Assembly: GCA_937905825.1 (NCBI GenBank)
Contig: CALCXM010000155.1
Coordinates: forward strand, 30,480 to 94,479
Length of the DNA stretch: 64,000 bases
Direction: 5' to 3'
Origin: an uncultured bacterium
GTDB lineage: Bacteria; Planctomycetota; UBA1135; GCA-002686595
In this document: positions 1 to 9,144 of the stretch, one piece after another
Numbering within the stretch: position 1 is the first letter of the stretch
Layout: every line of letters starts with the position of its first letter
Program-made: the position numbers and the translations under genes
Notes under the pieces: model-generated
Seen by the model: only the letters and a program-made list of their open reading frames with translations
What the model was told of the DNA's origin: nothing
Database searches by the model: none

Positions 1-1253
<1,253 letters not shown>

Positions 1254-1757
1254 GGGAGATCGGAAGCGGGGATCGATTCGAGATTGTTCGCGGTGGTCTA
1301 ACAGATCCGGTGAGGAAAGACGCGCACCGAGCCTAAGAAGAGGTCGGCAGCGGCACAGAACCGGAGCGATGGGGGGCAACATGATACCCGAGTCGCGCCG
1401 TGCTCGAGCCCGCTCGGTCCGGCTGTGTTGGAGCTGGCGGGCGGTTGCCGGCTGGATCGGGAGCCGGGGGGCAGGCGCTGACGGACGGTCCGCAGCTCGG
1501 GCACTGAGCTGGGGTGGGACGCGGGATGACGGGGGGCTGGATGGCCCTGGGGGCTGGGTCCGAGGGAAGGTTTGCCCCCCGCGGTTGGCGCTCTGCAGAG
1601 TCCTCGCGGTCCCGAAAAGTGGCCGTCTCTACATCGAAAAGGACACATTTCGCCATTTTGTTGCAATGTGCAACGAATTTGATTTCGATTGGCAACATGT
1701 TACCCCGGGCCCCGCAACCCCACGAGTCAACGAATCCTGCCCGCTCCCAAACTCACG
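1254..1757. other. Divergent intergenic region
   Basis: About 500 bases between two divergently transcribed genes. Frames on both strands here give Arg/Pro/Ser/Gly-rich products with no recognisable domain, so I call it non-coding. From about 1610 to 1705 the base composition becomes distinctly AT-richer than its surroundings, and this part contains a perfect 6+6 inverted repeat (annotated separately). It is the likely place for the promoters of both flanking genes. I could not pick confident -35/-10 boxes. Confidence 0.6.
1660..1674. promoter_or_regulatory. Inverted repeat, candidate operator
   Basis: GTTGCA-ATG-TGCAAC is a perfect 6-bp inverted repeat with a 3-base centre. It sits about 85 bases upstream of the MarR-GNAT start, in the AT-rich part of the divergent spacer. 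Short palindromes of this size are typical MarR-family binding sites, and autoregulation of a MarR gene from its own upstream region is common. The assignment rests on position and symmetry only. Confidence 0.4.
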
Positions 1758-2678
1758 ATGAAGCACTCCTCCGAGATCCAACGCATCCGCCACGCCACCC
1801 GCCAAATCGTCCGGGATCTCGACTTCATGAAGGGCAGTGTTTTGCAGACCGGCTGCAGCGCGTCGGAGATTCACATCCTGCTCGAGTTGGAGAACAGCGG
1901 GGAGCTTGCGGTTTCGGAGTTGGCCGACCGCCTGCGTCAAGACAAGTCCACGGCCAGTCGCAACGTGAAGGCTCTGGTCAAAGCTGGGTACGTGCAAAAG
2001 CTGGCGGACCCCAAGGACAAGCGCGTCTACCGCTTGAGCCTGACTCCTGCGGGGCTTGAAAAGGCGGCGAGCGTCAATCAACTGGCGAACTCGCAAGTTG
2101 GGGAAGCGCTCGAGCTACTGGACGAGGAGGATTGTCAACAGGCAGTGCACGGCATCGAACTCTACGCCCGCGCTTTGCAGCGCAGCTACCAGCTCTATCG
2201 TATCGTGATTCGCCCGGTGGAGGCCCGCGACAACGAGGAGATGGGGCAGATCATCCGTCGTGTGATGACCGAGTTCGGTGCCGTGGGTGCCGGGTACTCG
2301 ATAGAAGACTCCGAGGTGGACGACATCCACGGTGCTTATGCAGGGGACCGCGCGCGCTACTTTATCGCGGAGCGCGAAGGCACGATCCTCGGGGGTGCGG
2401 GATTCGCGCCATTGGAGGGCGAGCAGGGATCCATGTGCGAACTACGCAAGATGTATCTATTGCCCGAAGGGCGCAGGATTGGCCTGGGGCGCAAGCTGCT
2501 CGCGCTCTGCTTGGAGGAAGCGCGGGGCTGCGGCTATGAGCAGTGCTACCTGGAGACCCTGCGTCGCATGGGCCAGGCTCAACAGCTCTATGCGAAGTTT
2601 GGCTTTGAATCGCTCAAAGGACCCAAGGGAGCGACGGGGCACTTCGGTTGTGACGCCTGGTCGGTAAAGCGACTGTAG
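1758..2678 (+). CDS. MarR-family regulator fused to GNAT acetyltransferase
   Basis: 306 residues in two domains. Residues ~1-150 form a MarR winged helix: VSELADRLRQDKSTASRNVK is the DNA-recognition helix region, and DPKDKRVYRLSLTPAG is the wing. Residues ~152-306 form a GNAT N-acetyltransferase domain, with the acetyl-CoA pyrophosphate loop in EGRRIGLGRKLL. MarR-GNAT fusions are a known arrangement in which one protein carries both a DNA-binding and an acyl-transfer domain; substrate and target genes cannot be read from sequence. The start is the ATG giving MKHSSEIQRIRH. An in-frame TTG/ATG region further upstream gives a low-complexity leader and is rejected. No clear Shine-Dalgarno sequence. 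It probably controls itself or the divergent neighbour. Confidence 0.88.
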   Translation: MKHSSEIQRIRHATRQIVRDLDFMKGSVLQTGCSASEIHILLELENSGELAVSELADRLRQDKSTASRNVKALVKAGYVQKLADPKDKRVYRLSLTPAGLEKAASVNQLANSQVGEALELLDEEDCQQAVHGIELYARALQRSYQLYRIVIRPVEARDNEEMGQIIRRVMTEFGAVGAGYSIEDSEVDDIHGAYAGDRARYFIAEREGTILGGAGFAPLEGEQGSMCELRKMYLLPEGRRIGLGRKLLALCLEEARGCGYEQCYLETLRRMGQAQQLYAKFGFESLKGPKGATGHFGCDAWSVKRL

Positions 2679-2746
2679 CTGATTCACGCGTCCCTCAACT
2701 TCTGCGCGCTAGATCCCAAGTCTCCTCCAACTGACCACGGCTTTCC

Positions 2747-5700
2747 TTGCGGAAGCGTCCTCTCCCAACCCAACCTGCTTTGTCGAATCTCCAGCAAGCG
2801 CGAGAAGTGTTTCGCTTCGAATTGAACCTCCAGTGGCGCCAAGCTGGATTCTGGTTGTCGTTGCTTGCGTGCATCGCCCTGGGCGTAGGCTTTGCCGCCA
2901 CCGACATGGGTGGGGCCGACGTAGCCGTCGGCCGCATCCATCGCAATGCACCCTTCGCCGTCCTGCAGAACTTGGCAGGGCTTTCCGCCGCGGGGATGTT
3001 CATCGTGCTCGTGACCGTGGCGCAAGCCATCTTGCGGGACTTCACGACGGGAACCGCGCCTCTGCTTTTCTCGACGCCAATTCGATCCTCGGCCTACATG
3101 GCCGGCCGTTTCTTGGCTGGTTATTGCGCGGCCTTGACGGCGATCCTGGGGGGCGTGGTCGCGATGGCCGCAACTCAAGCAGTCTTGCAGTCGAGTGATC
3201 CATTGCTGGGCCCAGTGCCGTGGTCCGCGTTCCTCTATGGGGTGCTGGCGTTGATCTTGCCGAATCTACTTCTGGTGGGTTTGGTCGTGTTGTTACTGGG
3301 AGTCGTGACGCGACGCATGGGCGCAACGTTCCTGGGAATCTTGCCGGTCATGATCGGCCAAGACATCGCTGAGGCCTTGCCGGTTGGAGTTTTCGGTTAT
3401 CAACTGCCGGCACTGCTCGACCCCCTTGGCTTGGCGGCCTTGAAGAGTGCAACGCAAACTTGGACTGTGGGGCAGTTTGGCGAGGCGCTGCCCGGGTTCA
3501 GTGGGGACTTGCTGCTGAACCGGCTGATCTGGATTGGGTTGTCGGCGATGCTTGGAGCGGCGGCCTACGCCCTCTTTCACAGGAAGGTTCGCCGGGCGCA
3601 ATCGGGCTCGAAGAGGGGACGAACGAAGCGCGCGATAGGGGACTCGCGAGCGGCAGCGCTTTCCACGCTTCCGATCAACGTGCACTTGAGCTCGGGCAAG
3701 GCTTTGGAACGCTCCCAACACCGCGCGCTTCTACGTTTCGAACTCTCGAGTCTCTTGGGTAGCCTCTCCTTCAAGGTCATGCTGATCGCTGGCCTGGCCT
3801 TGGTGGGCTACAGCATGTGGCGCGGCGACGAAGTCAGCGGAGTGCGGCTCCTGCCGAGCGGGCAGTTGATCGCCCAGTCCCTGCGCCGTGCATCGACCTT
3901 GACCATGACCCTGATGGTGGTGCTCTTCAGCGGAGAAGCGGTTTGGCGCGAGAGAAGCACGCGCATGGCGTTGACTTTGGACAGCTACCCCGTGGCGAGT
4001 CGCACACTGGCGGGCGCGAAGATGATGGCTGTCTGCGTCAGCTTGATCGTGGCCGTTGCCTTGTACGGCGCTCTCGCCTGGGGACTGCAAGCCTCCCAGG
4101 CGGGCCAGCCAGCGCCCACAGCGCAAGTGCTGGTCGCTGTCGGCAACGAGGCCCTGCGTGCGATTCAACTCGCGTGCGCGGCGTTCCTCTTGCAGACCAT
4201 CGCTGGAGGTAGGATCACGGGCTACATGGCCATGGGGATCTTCTTGGCCTTGCGCCTTTGCTTGCAATTGCTCGGGCACACGAACGACTTGTACAGCTTT
4301 GCCGGCGCGAGCTTGCCGTTCTTGAGCGACATGAACGGCTTCGGCAATGGAGTCGAGCGTTGGCTACTTTTGCAAACCTATTGGACCCTGGTTGCCCTGG
4401 TGCTTGGGTTGTGCGCGGGCTTGTTTTGGCCGAGGGGTGCGCAGGCCAACGCAAGGGAGCGTTGGACGCGCGTGGCGCATGGACTCGCTCGCGGGGGGCG
4501 AGCGAGAATTGCAGGAGCGCTCGTTGCTGCCTTGGTCTGTGGCGCCTTCTTGCATCGGCAAACCATGGCGGCGGGCAAGGGTTGGGATCGCGACGGAATG
4601 GAGGCCTTCCTGATGGACTACGAGGAAGAATTCCACCCCTGGCGCGACCGTCCACGGCCCGAGGTGATCGAACTCAAGGCGGACTTGGTGCTCGAATCGA
4701 ATCCGCGCAGGTTGCGGGTCCGTGGACGCTACTTGTTGGAGAACACCGGCGGCGAGCCGATCGAAGAGATGTTGGTGAGCTACGACCCCGACTTGCAGTT
4801 GCATGGTTTGGCCTTGATCCAAGATTTGTCCGCGCCGCAGTTTGAGTTCGGCGCAAACGCACAGGCACTGAGCGGGGCCGAGCATCTGTCCCGCTTGCCT
4901 TTGGATGCGTTCACGATCCCGGGGACGCATGTGGTGCAGTTCGATCCAGCACTTGCTCCCGGAGCGAAGGCCGCTCTCGAGTTCGACTTGGAGTTCAATC
5001 CCGGAGGCTGGGGCGCGCGGCCCGCGGACCACTGGCTGATGGAGAATGGAACGCTCTTGCTCGCGGGCCCCGGGACTCACTCCTTTTTTCGAGGTGCGCA
5101 GGCTTTCTTGACCTTGGGCTACGACCCAGCTCGGGAACTCAAGCGCACCAAGGCCCGCAAGCAGCGCGGATTGGGAGCATGGGATCCGCTGCCGACTCCC
5201 GAGCAGTACCTAGAGACCCATGCGATCACCCATGGAAAGGGCGCGCGCGCTCCCGGCTTTGGCGGCTCCGACTGGGTCGACGCGGAGCTTTGGATTCACA
5301 CGGAAGCAGATCAACAAGCCATCGCACCGGGGCAGCTCGTCGAACGCTCCATCGAAGGGGGCCGCGCTCATCACCACTTCAAAACGAAGGACAAGATTCA
5401 GGCCTTCTTCCCGATCATGAGCGGGCGCTATGAGCTGGCGGAGGCATCGCAGGGAAACACGCGCCTCGAGGTCTACTTTCACCCGGGCCACGGGGCCCGC
5501 GTGGATCACATGATCTGGGCCATGCAGCGTTCGCTCGCCTACTTCGAAGAGCATTGGGGGCCCTATCCCCACGAGACCTTGCGATTGGCTGAGGTTCCCG
5601 GGTTCGCAGGCGCCGCGTTCGCCTGCTCTTTCCCCGGAGGGATGATGGGCTTCACCGACAGCATGGGTTTCCGCTGTCCGCAGGGCGACGGCGCGCCGAT

Positions 5701-6562
5701 CGCGTTCCCCGCGCGCTCATCCGAGTTGGCTTCCGCCGCCGACGTGGACCCTGTGCTTTGGACAGTGGCTCACGAGGTGGCCCATCAATGGTGGGACAGT
5801 CACGTCATCGCTGCCATGGCTTTGGGCGCGAGCTTCACCTCGGAATCCATGGCGCAGTACGGATCCCTGTGTGTCTTGCAGCAAGAGTATGGCGACGAGA
5901 TGGCTTTGCGCGTGGCGGAGTACAACCGTGAACGTTACTTGCAAGGTCGGCGCACTGCGGATCGCAAGGAACTGCCCCTCGTGCAAATCGATGAGCAGTC
6001 TCACGTGCATTACGGCAAGGGCTACGTCGCGTTTCACGCCTTGGCGAAGCTAGCGGGCTACGAAGCAATCAACCAAGCATGCGCTCAAGTCATCGAGTTG
6101 TATGCAGGCCCGAAGGGCTCACCTGTGACCTCGGTGACCCTTCTCGACCACTTGCTGGATGAGCTGCCGGAGGAACTCGTTGCGCAGGCGCAGGGGTGGT
6201 TCGAGGAGATTTACTTTTTGGACGGGGCGCTTTCGTCCGCTTCTGCCGAGAAGGACGGGGAAGGGCGCTATGTGCTCAAGCTGGAAGGATCGGCGCAGAG
6301 CTTGCTAGCGGATGGGGATGGCGAGGAAGCGGCGGAAGCATTCAGCGGCGAGCTAGAACTCGAAATCTCCTTTGCAGGCAAGACTCCAGTCGTGCTCGTT
6401 CGCGCCAAGTGCGCAGCCGGCACCCTGCGCTTTCAACAGACCTTCGATAGGGAGCCCGTCCACGTGGAACTCGACCCACGCTTGCTCCACATGGATCGCG
6501 ACCTCTCCAACAATTCTCTCTCAGTCACAAGGCAGCTTGCCGTCACCAGGAACTCCCAATGA
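2747..6562 (+). CDS. ABC-2 type permease fused to M1-family aminopeptidase
   Basis: About 1271 residues. Residues ~20-570 hold two sets of roughly six hydrophobic segments, as in ABC-2 permease halves. The remainder is a periplasmic-type M1 metallopeptidase domain. Zinc motif HEVAHQWW starts at about residue 1009, and the third ligand Glu lies in the following GASFTSESMAQY block, with 19 rather than 18 residues after the second His. I recall this spacing from other permease-linked M1 proteins. It precedes its ATPase with a 4-base ATGA overlap, so the two are almost certainly translated together and form an exporter-like complex with a peptidase on the outer face. The start is uncertain: an in-frame stop lies just upstream at 2732, and only TTG (2747, 2780) or GTG (about 2807) starts are available. 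Substrate unknown. Confidence 0.88.
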   Translation: MRKRPLPTQPALSNLQQAREVFRFELNLQWRQAGFWLSLLACIALGVGFAATDMGGADVAVGRIHRNAPFAVLQNLAGLSAAGMFIVLVTVAQAILRDFTTGTAPLLFSTPIRSSAYMAGRFLAGYCAALTAILGGVVAMAATQAVLQSSDPLLGPVPWSAFLYGVLALILPNLLLVGLVVLLLGVVTRRMGATFLGILPVMIGQDIAEALPVGVFGYQLPALLDPLGLAALKSATQTWTVGQFGEALPGFSGDLLLNRLIWIGLSAMLGAAAYALFHRKVRRAQSGSKRGRTKRAIGDSRAAALSTLPINVHLSSGKALERSQHRALLRFELSSLLGSLSFKVMLIAGLALVGYSMWRGDEVSGVRLLPSGQLIAQSLRRASTLTMTLMVVLFSGEAVWRERSTRMALTLDSYPVASRTLAGAKMMAVCVSLIVAVALYGALAWGLQASQAGQPAPTAQVLVAVGNEALRAIQLACAAFLLQTIAGGRITGYMAMGIFLALRLCLQLLGHTNDLYSFAGASLPFLSDMNGFGNGVERWLLLQTYWTLVALVLGLCAGLFWPRGAQANARERWTRVAHGLARGGRARIAGALVAALVCGAFLHRQTMAAGKGWDRDGMEAFLMDYEEEFHPWRDRPRPEVIELKADLVLESNPRRLRVRGRYLLENTGGEPIEEMLVSYDPDLQLHGLALIQDLSAPQFEFGANAQALSGAEHLSRLPLDAFTIPGTHVVQFDPALAPGAKAALEFDLEFNPGGWGARPADHWLMENGTLLLAGPGTHSFFRGAQAFLTLGYDPARELKRTKARKQRGLGAWDPLPTPEQYLETHAITHGKGARAPGFGGSDWVDAELWIHTEADQQAIAPGQLVERSIEGGRAHHHFKTKDKIQAFFPIMSGRYELAEASQGNTRLEVYFHPGHGARVDHMIWAMQRSLAYFEEHWGPYPHETLRLAEVPGFAGAAFACSFPGGMMGFTDSMGFRCPQGDGAPIAFPARSSELASAADVDPVLWTVAHEVAHQWWDSHVIAAMALGASFTSESMAQYGSLCVLQQEYGDEMALRVAEYNRERYLQGRRTADRKELPLVQIDEQSHVHYGKGYVAFHALAKLAGYEAINQACAQVIELYAGPKGSPVTSVTLLDHLLDELPEELVAQAQGWFEEIYFLDGALSSASAEKDGEGRYVLKLEGSAQSLLADGDGEEAAEAFSGELELEISFAGKTPVVLVRAKCAAGTLRFQQTFDREPVHVELDPRLLHMDRDLSNNSLSVTRQLAVTRNSQ

Positions 6563-7461
6563 GCCTCCTTACCATTCGCGGCCTCTGCAAGACGTACGGC
6601 AACGGCACCCGAGCTCTCGATCATGTGAACCTGGACGTTCCGCCGGGCATGTTCGGCTTGCTCGGTCCGAACGGTGCCGGGAAGTCGAGCTTGATGCGCA
6701 CGATCGCCACCTTGCAAAGGCCCGACGCAGGGACGATCGAGTTCGACAGTGTGGACGTGTTGCAGGACCCCCAAGCCATCCGTCGCACCCTGGGCTACCT
6801 GCCCCAAGAGTTTGGTGTGTATCCGCGGGTGGGGGCGGAGTCCTTGCTCAATCACTTGGCGATCCTGAAAGGCATGACGAACAAAGGGGAACGACGGGAT
6901 TGCGTTCATTCACTCCTGCATCAGACGAACCTTTGGGAGGTGCGCAAGAAGGCCGTTGCCGGGTTCTCCGGTGGCATGCGTCAAAGATTCGGCGTGGCTC
7001 AAGCGCTGTTAGGTTCCCCGCGGCTATTGATCGTGGACGAACCAACCGCAGGTCTCGACCCCGCCGAGCGCCAGCGGTTTCTCGATCTCATCTGCGAGGT
7101 CGGGGAGCAGGTCGCGGTGATCTTCTCAACACACTTGGTGGACGATGTGCGCGAGCTCTGCCCGCGCATGGCGATCATGAATGGCGGACGTGTGCTGCTG
7201 ACCGGCGAGCCAGAAGCCTGCATCCACAAACTCCAGGGCCAAGTTTGGGGGCTTAGTTGCGACAGAGGTCAATTGGAGTCCTTGCGGGCCGAGCACCAAG
7301 TCATCTCCACCAAGCGTCGGGCTGGATGGATGCGCGTGCACGTGATCGCGCCCCAGGCGCCTGACGGGTTTGAAGAAGTCATTCCCAACCTGGAGGACGT
7401 GTACTTTTCGACCCTTGCGAGCCATCCAGCAAAGGATCAGGTTCCCGTGACGGCGAGTTAG
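6559..7461 (+). CDS. ABC transporter ATP-binding protein
   Basis: 300-residue cytosolic ATPase that would energise the permease-peptidase fusion encoded immediately upstream. Visible motifs: Walker A GPNGAGKS at 36-43, a Q-loop around LGYLPQEFG, ABC signature FSGGMRQRFG near 135-144, Walker B LLIVDEPTAGLD near 155-166, and the H-loop in IFSTHLVDDV. The last ~80 residues are a less conserved extension, as in ABC-2 exporter ATPases (CcmA/NatA type). The ATG overlaps the upstream stop (ATGA), indicating translational coupling. The nucleotide-binding motifs all look intact. Confidence 0.95.
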   Translation: MSLLTIRGLCKTYGNGTRALDHVNLDVPPGMFGLLGPNGAGKSSLMRTIATLQRPDAGTIEFDSVDVLQDPQAIRRTLGYLPQEFGVYPRVGAESLLNHLAILKGMTNKGERRDCVHSLLHQTNLWEVRKKAVAGFSGGMRQRFGVAQALLGSPRLLIVDEPTAGLDPAERQRFLDLICEVGEQVAVIFSTHLVDDVRELCPRMAIMNGGRVLLTGEPEACIHKLQGQVWGLSCDRGQLESLRAEHQVISTKRRAGWMRVHVIAPQAPDGFEEVIPNLEDVYFSTLASHPAKDQVPVTAS

Positions 7462-7519
7462 TCGTCGAACTGTTCGGCAGCAGTCAGGCGAGCAGGCGCT
7501 TTCGGAGTACCATGCTGCG

Positions 7520-7972
7520 ATGAAGAAAGCCTTTCCCCTCTGGCCTCGTGTGGCCGTTCTGTTCTTGGCGAGCGTCTCCCTGATCTCTTGCGGCCAGAAG
7601 CCTGGATCGGTGTTCAGTTCGACAACGATCAACATTTCCAACCCTGACAACGAGTGGGGCAGGGACATTCAATACGTCAGCGGAACCGACGGCACGAGCG
7701 TGAGCGTCGATGGCGTGAAGTTCGAGATCTTGGATCATGGGAGCGCCACCGTCGATTTTGAAGCGCTGGGGTTGACCGGTGTCACGGTGACCAATACCAA
7801 AAAGCTCTCCGTCAAGAGCATCGAAGAAAGCGAGGGAGCCTTCCTGGTCGTGCTCGATCGCCCCGTTGCGATACGCGAGGGTGTTCTGTTCTGGGGCGAC
7901 AAATCCCTGGGAGAGGTTTCGAAGGGTGACGTGTTCATCGCCGACAGCCAAGGCTTGCGGCCTAAGCCTTAG
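7520..7972 (+). CDS. Small lipoprotein, unknown function
   Basis: 150 residues starting MKKAFPLWPR, with a hydrophobic segment ending in LISC (Cys24). This is a good lipobox, so the protein is expected to be lipid-anchored and exported. The mature part is rich in Val, Asp and Gly and looks like a small beta-strand domain (for example KFEILDHGSATVDFEALG). I recognise no family. It follows the ABC ATPase by 58 bases on the same strand and may be part of that transcript, possibly as an accessory envelope component of the exporter; that link is by position only. Confidence 0.75.
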   Translation: MKKAFPLWPRVAVLFLASVSLISCGQKPGSVFSSTTINISNPDNEWGRDIQYVSGTDGTSVSVDGVKFEILDHGSATVDFEALGLTGVTVTNTKKLSVKSIEESEGAFLVVLDRPVAIREGVLFWGDKSLGEVSKGDVFIADSQGLRPKP

Positions 7973-8080
7973 CGCTCCGCTTCAAAGTGCGCTGCCCTTC
8001 ATAAGGCGCCGCATACCGCGGAGAAGCGCCACCCTGCTTGCCCGTCTCCTGCAACGCGCTCCACCAAGAGAAGAATCGCC

Positions 8081-8458
8081 ATGGACTCGATCATGCCCCT
8101 GTTCATCGTCTCGGACTTGGCCAAGTCCGTCGCGTTCTACCGTGACCAACTCGGTTTCGAGCTGAGGATGAGCGTCCCCGATGAAGACCCGTTCTTCGCC
8201 ATCGTTGGCCGAGGTGCTGTCGGTCTGATGCTGAAGCACATCTCCCCCGACGTTCCGCCGCTACCCAATCCAAAGCGCCATGCATGGGCTAAGTGGGACG
8301 CATTTGTTTCCACTGCCGATCCCGAATCCTTGGCATCGGAGTGCAGCGAGCGCGGCCTTGTGCTCGAAGTCGAAGACACCGAAGACGGTCTCCGGGGTTG
8401 CGAGATAGCCGATGCCGACGGCTATGTCTTGTTCTTCGGTCACCCGTCGGTGGCTTAG
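8081..8458 (+). CDS. VOC-family (glyoxalase/bleomycin-resistance type) protein
   Basis: 125 residues with the vicinal-oxygen-chelate fold signature: PLFIVSDLAKSVAFYRDQLG at the N-terminus (strand plus the S-FY-LGF motif), then FAIVGRGAVGLML, and DADGYVLFFGHP near the C-terminus. VOC proteins are metal-dependent lyases, dioxygenases or binding proteins acting on small molecules. Which one this is cannot be told. Single-domain length suggests a homodimer. It stands 108 bases after the lipoprotein gene on the same strand, with no obvious functional tie to it. Confidence 0.88.
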   Translation: MDSIMPLFIVSDLAKSVAFYRDQLGFELRMSVPDEDPFFAIVGRGAVGLMLKHISPDVPPLPNPKRHAWAKWDAFVSTADPESLASECSERGLVLEVEDTEDGLRGCEIADADGYVLFFGHPSVA

Positions 8459-8835
8459 GCCCTGGGCGGAGCTTCGCTCCCTGGGGGATGCTCGCCCGGG
8501 TGGAGTCTGGCGCAGGGTTGCCCGTGGATTGTGGCGACGCCCTGTGCAGCGCGCGCGGTTCTCCATAGAACCGATGTGGGGCAGTAGACTGCGGAAGGAG
8601 CCGGGCTGGGCGAGAACGGTTTTAGCTGGGATCGTATGGGCTGGCCTTTACCCCTTCGCGTGGGACCCTGGCTGACATGGAGCAGCAAGCCCGAACCTTT
8701 TGCGGACTTGGCGCGAATCCCGCTCTGGCAAGATTGTCGCGCGAAACGTCACGGGGTCCCGGGACTGGCGTACTCCTTCGCACTTCCCTTTCCGAGTCGC
8801 CGGAGATCTCCGGCCTTCCTTGCACAGAACAAAGC
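8459..8835. other. Intergenic gap
   Basis: 377 bases between the VOC and tautomerase genes. Open frames exist but their translations are Arg/Pro/Ser-rich without domain character. One frame is simply the in-frame upstream extension of the tautomerase. A short GGAGC-TTC-GCTCC hairpin lies at 8469-8481, just after the VOC stop, but it has no T-run. Nothing else could be supported. Confidence 0.45.
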
Positions 8836-9042
8836 ATGCCCTACGTCAACGTCCAGATCACCAAAGGCGCCACCCGCGATCAGAAGTCAGCCATCGTGCG
8901 CGACGTCACCCAATCCCTCGTGCGTGAGCTCGGGAAGAAGCCCGACCACATTCACATCGTGATTCAGGAGATTGAGGAGTCGAATTGGGGGTTCAGCGGG
9001 CAACTGACGGACGACTGGAAGAAGAGCCAGGGCATCGGCTGA
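8836..9042 (+). CDS. 4-oxalocrotonate tautomerase family protein
   Basis: 68 residues, the usual length for the 4-OT family of small tautomerases. The sequence begins MPYVNVQITKGATRDQKSAI; after Met removal, Pro becomes the N-terminal catalytic base, as in all active members. The HIHIVIQEIEESNWGFSG block matches the usual second half. The ATG at 8836 is fixed by the need for the terminal Pro; the frame is open further upstream, but any longer product would bury that residue and be inactive. Natural substrate unknown. These enzymes interconvert enol and keto forms of unsaturated acids. Confidence 0.9.
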   Translation: MPYVNVQITKGATRDQKSAIVRDVTQSLVRELGKKPDHIHIVIQEIEESNWGFSGQLTDDWKKSQGIG

Positions 9043-9144
9043 CCTGCAGTTTGGAGGGGCTCTCACCCACGAGAGCTGAGCATCCACGGGACGCGCAGTT
9101 TGGCCTGCACGGTTCCACAAATGGTGAGTGGATTCGGGTAGAAC

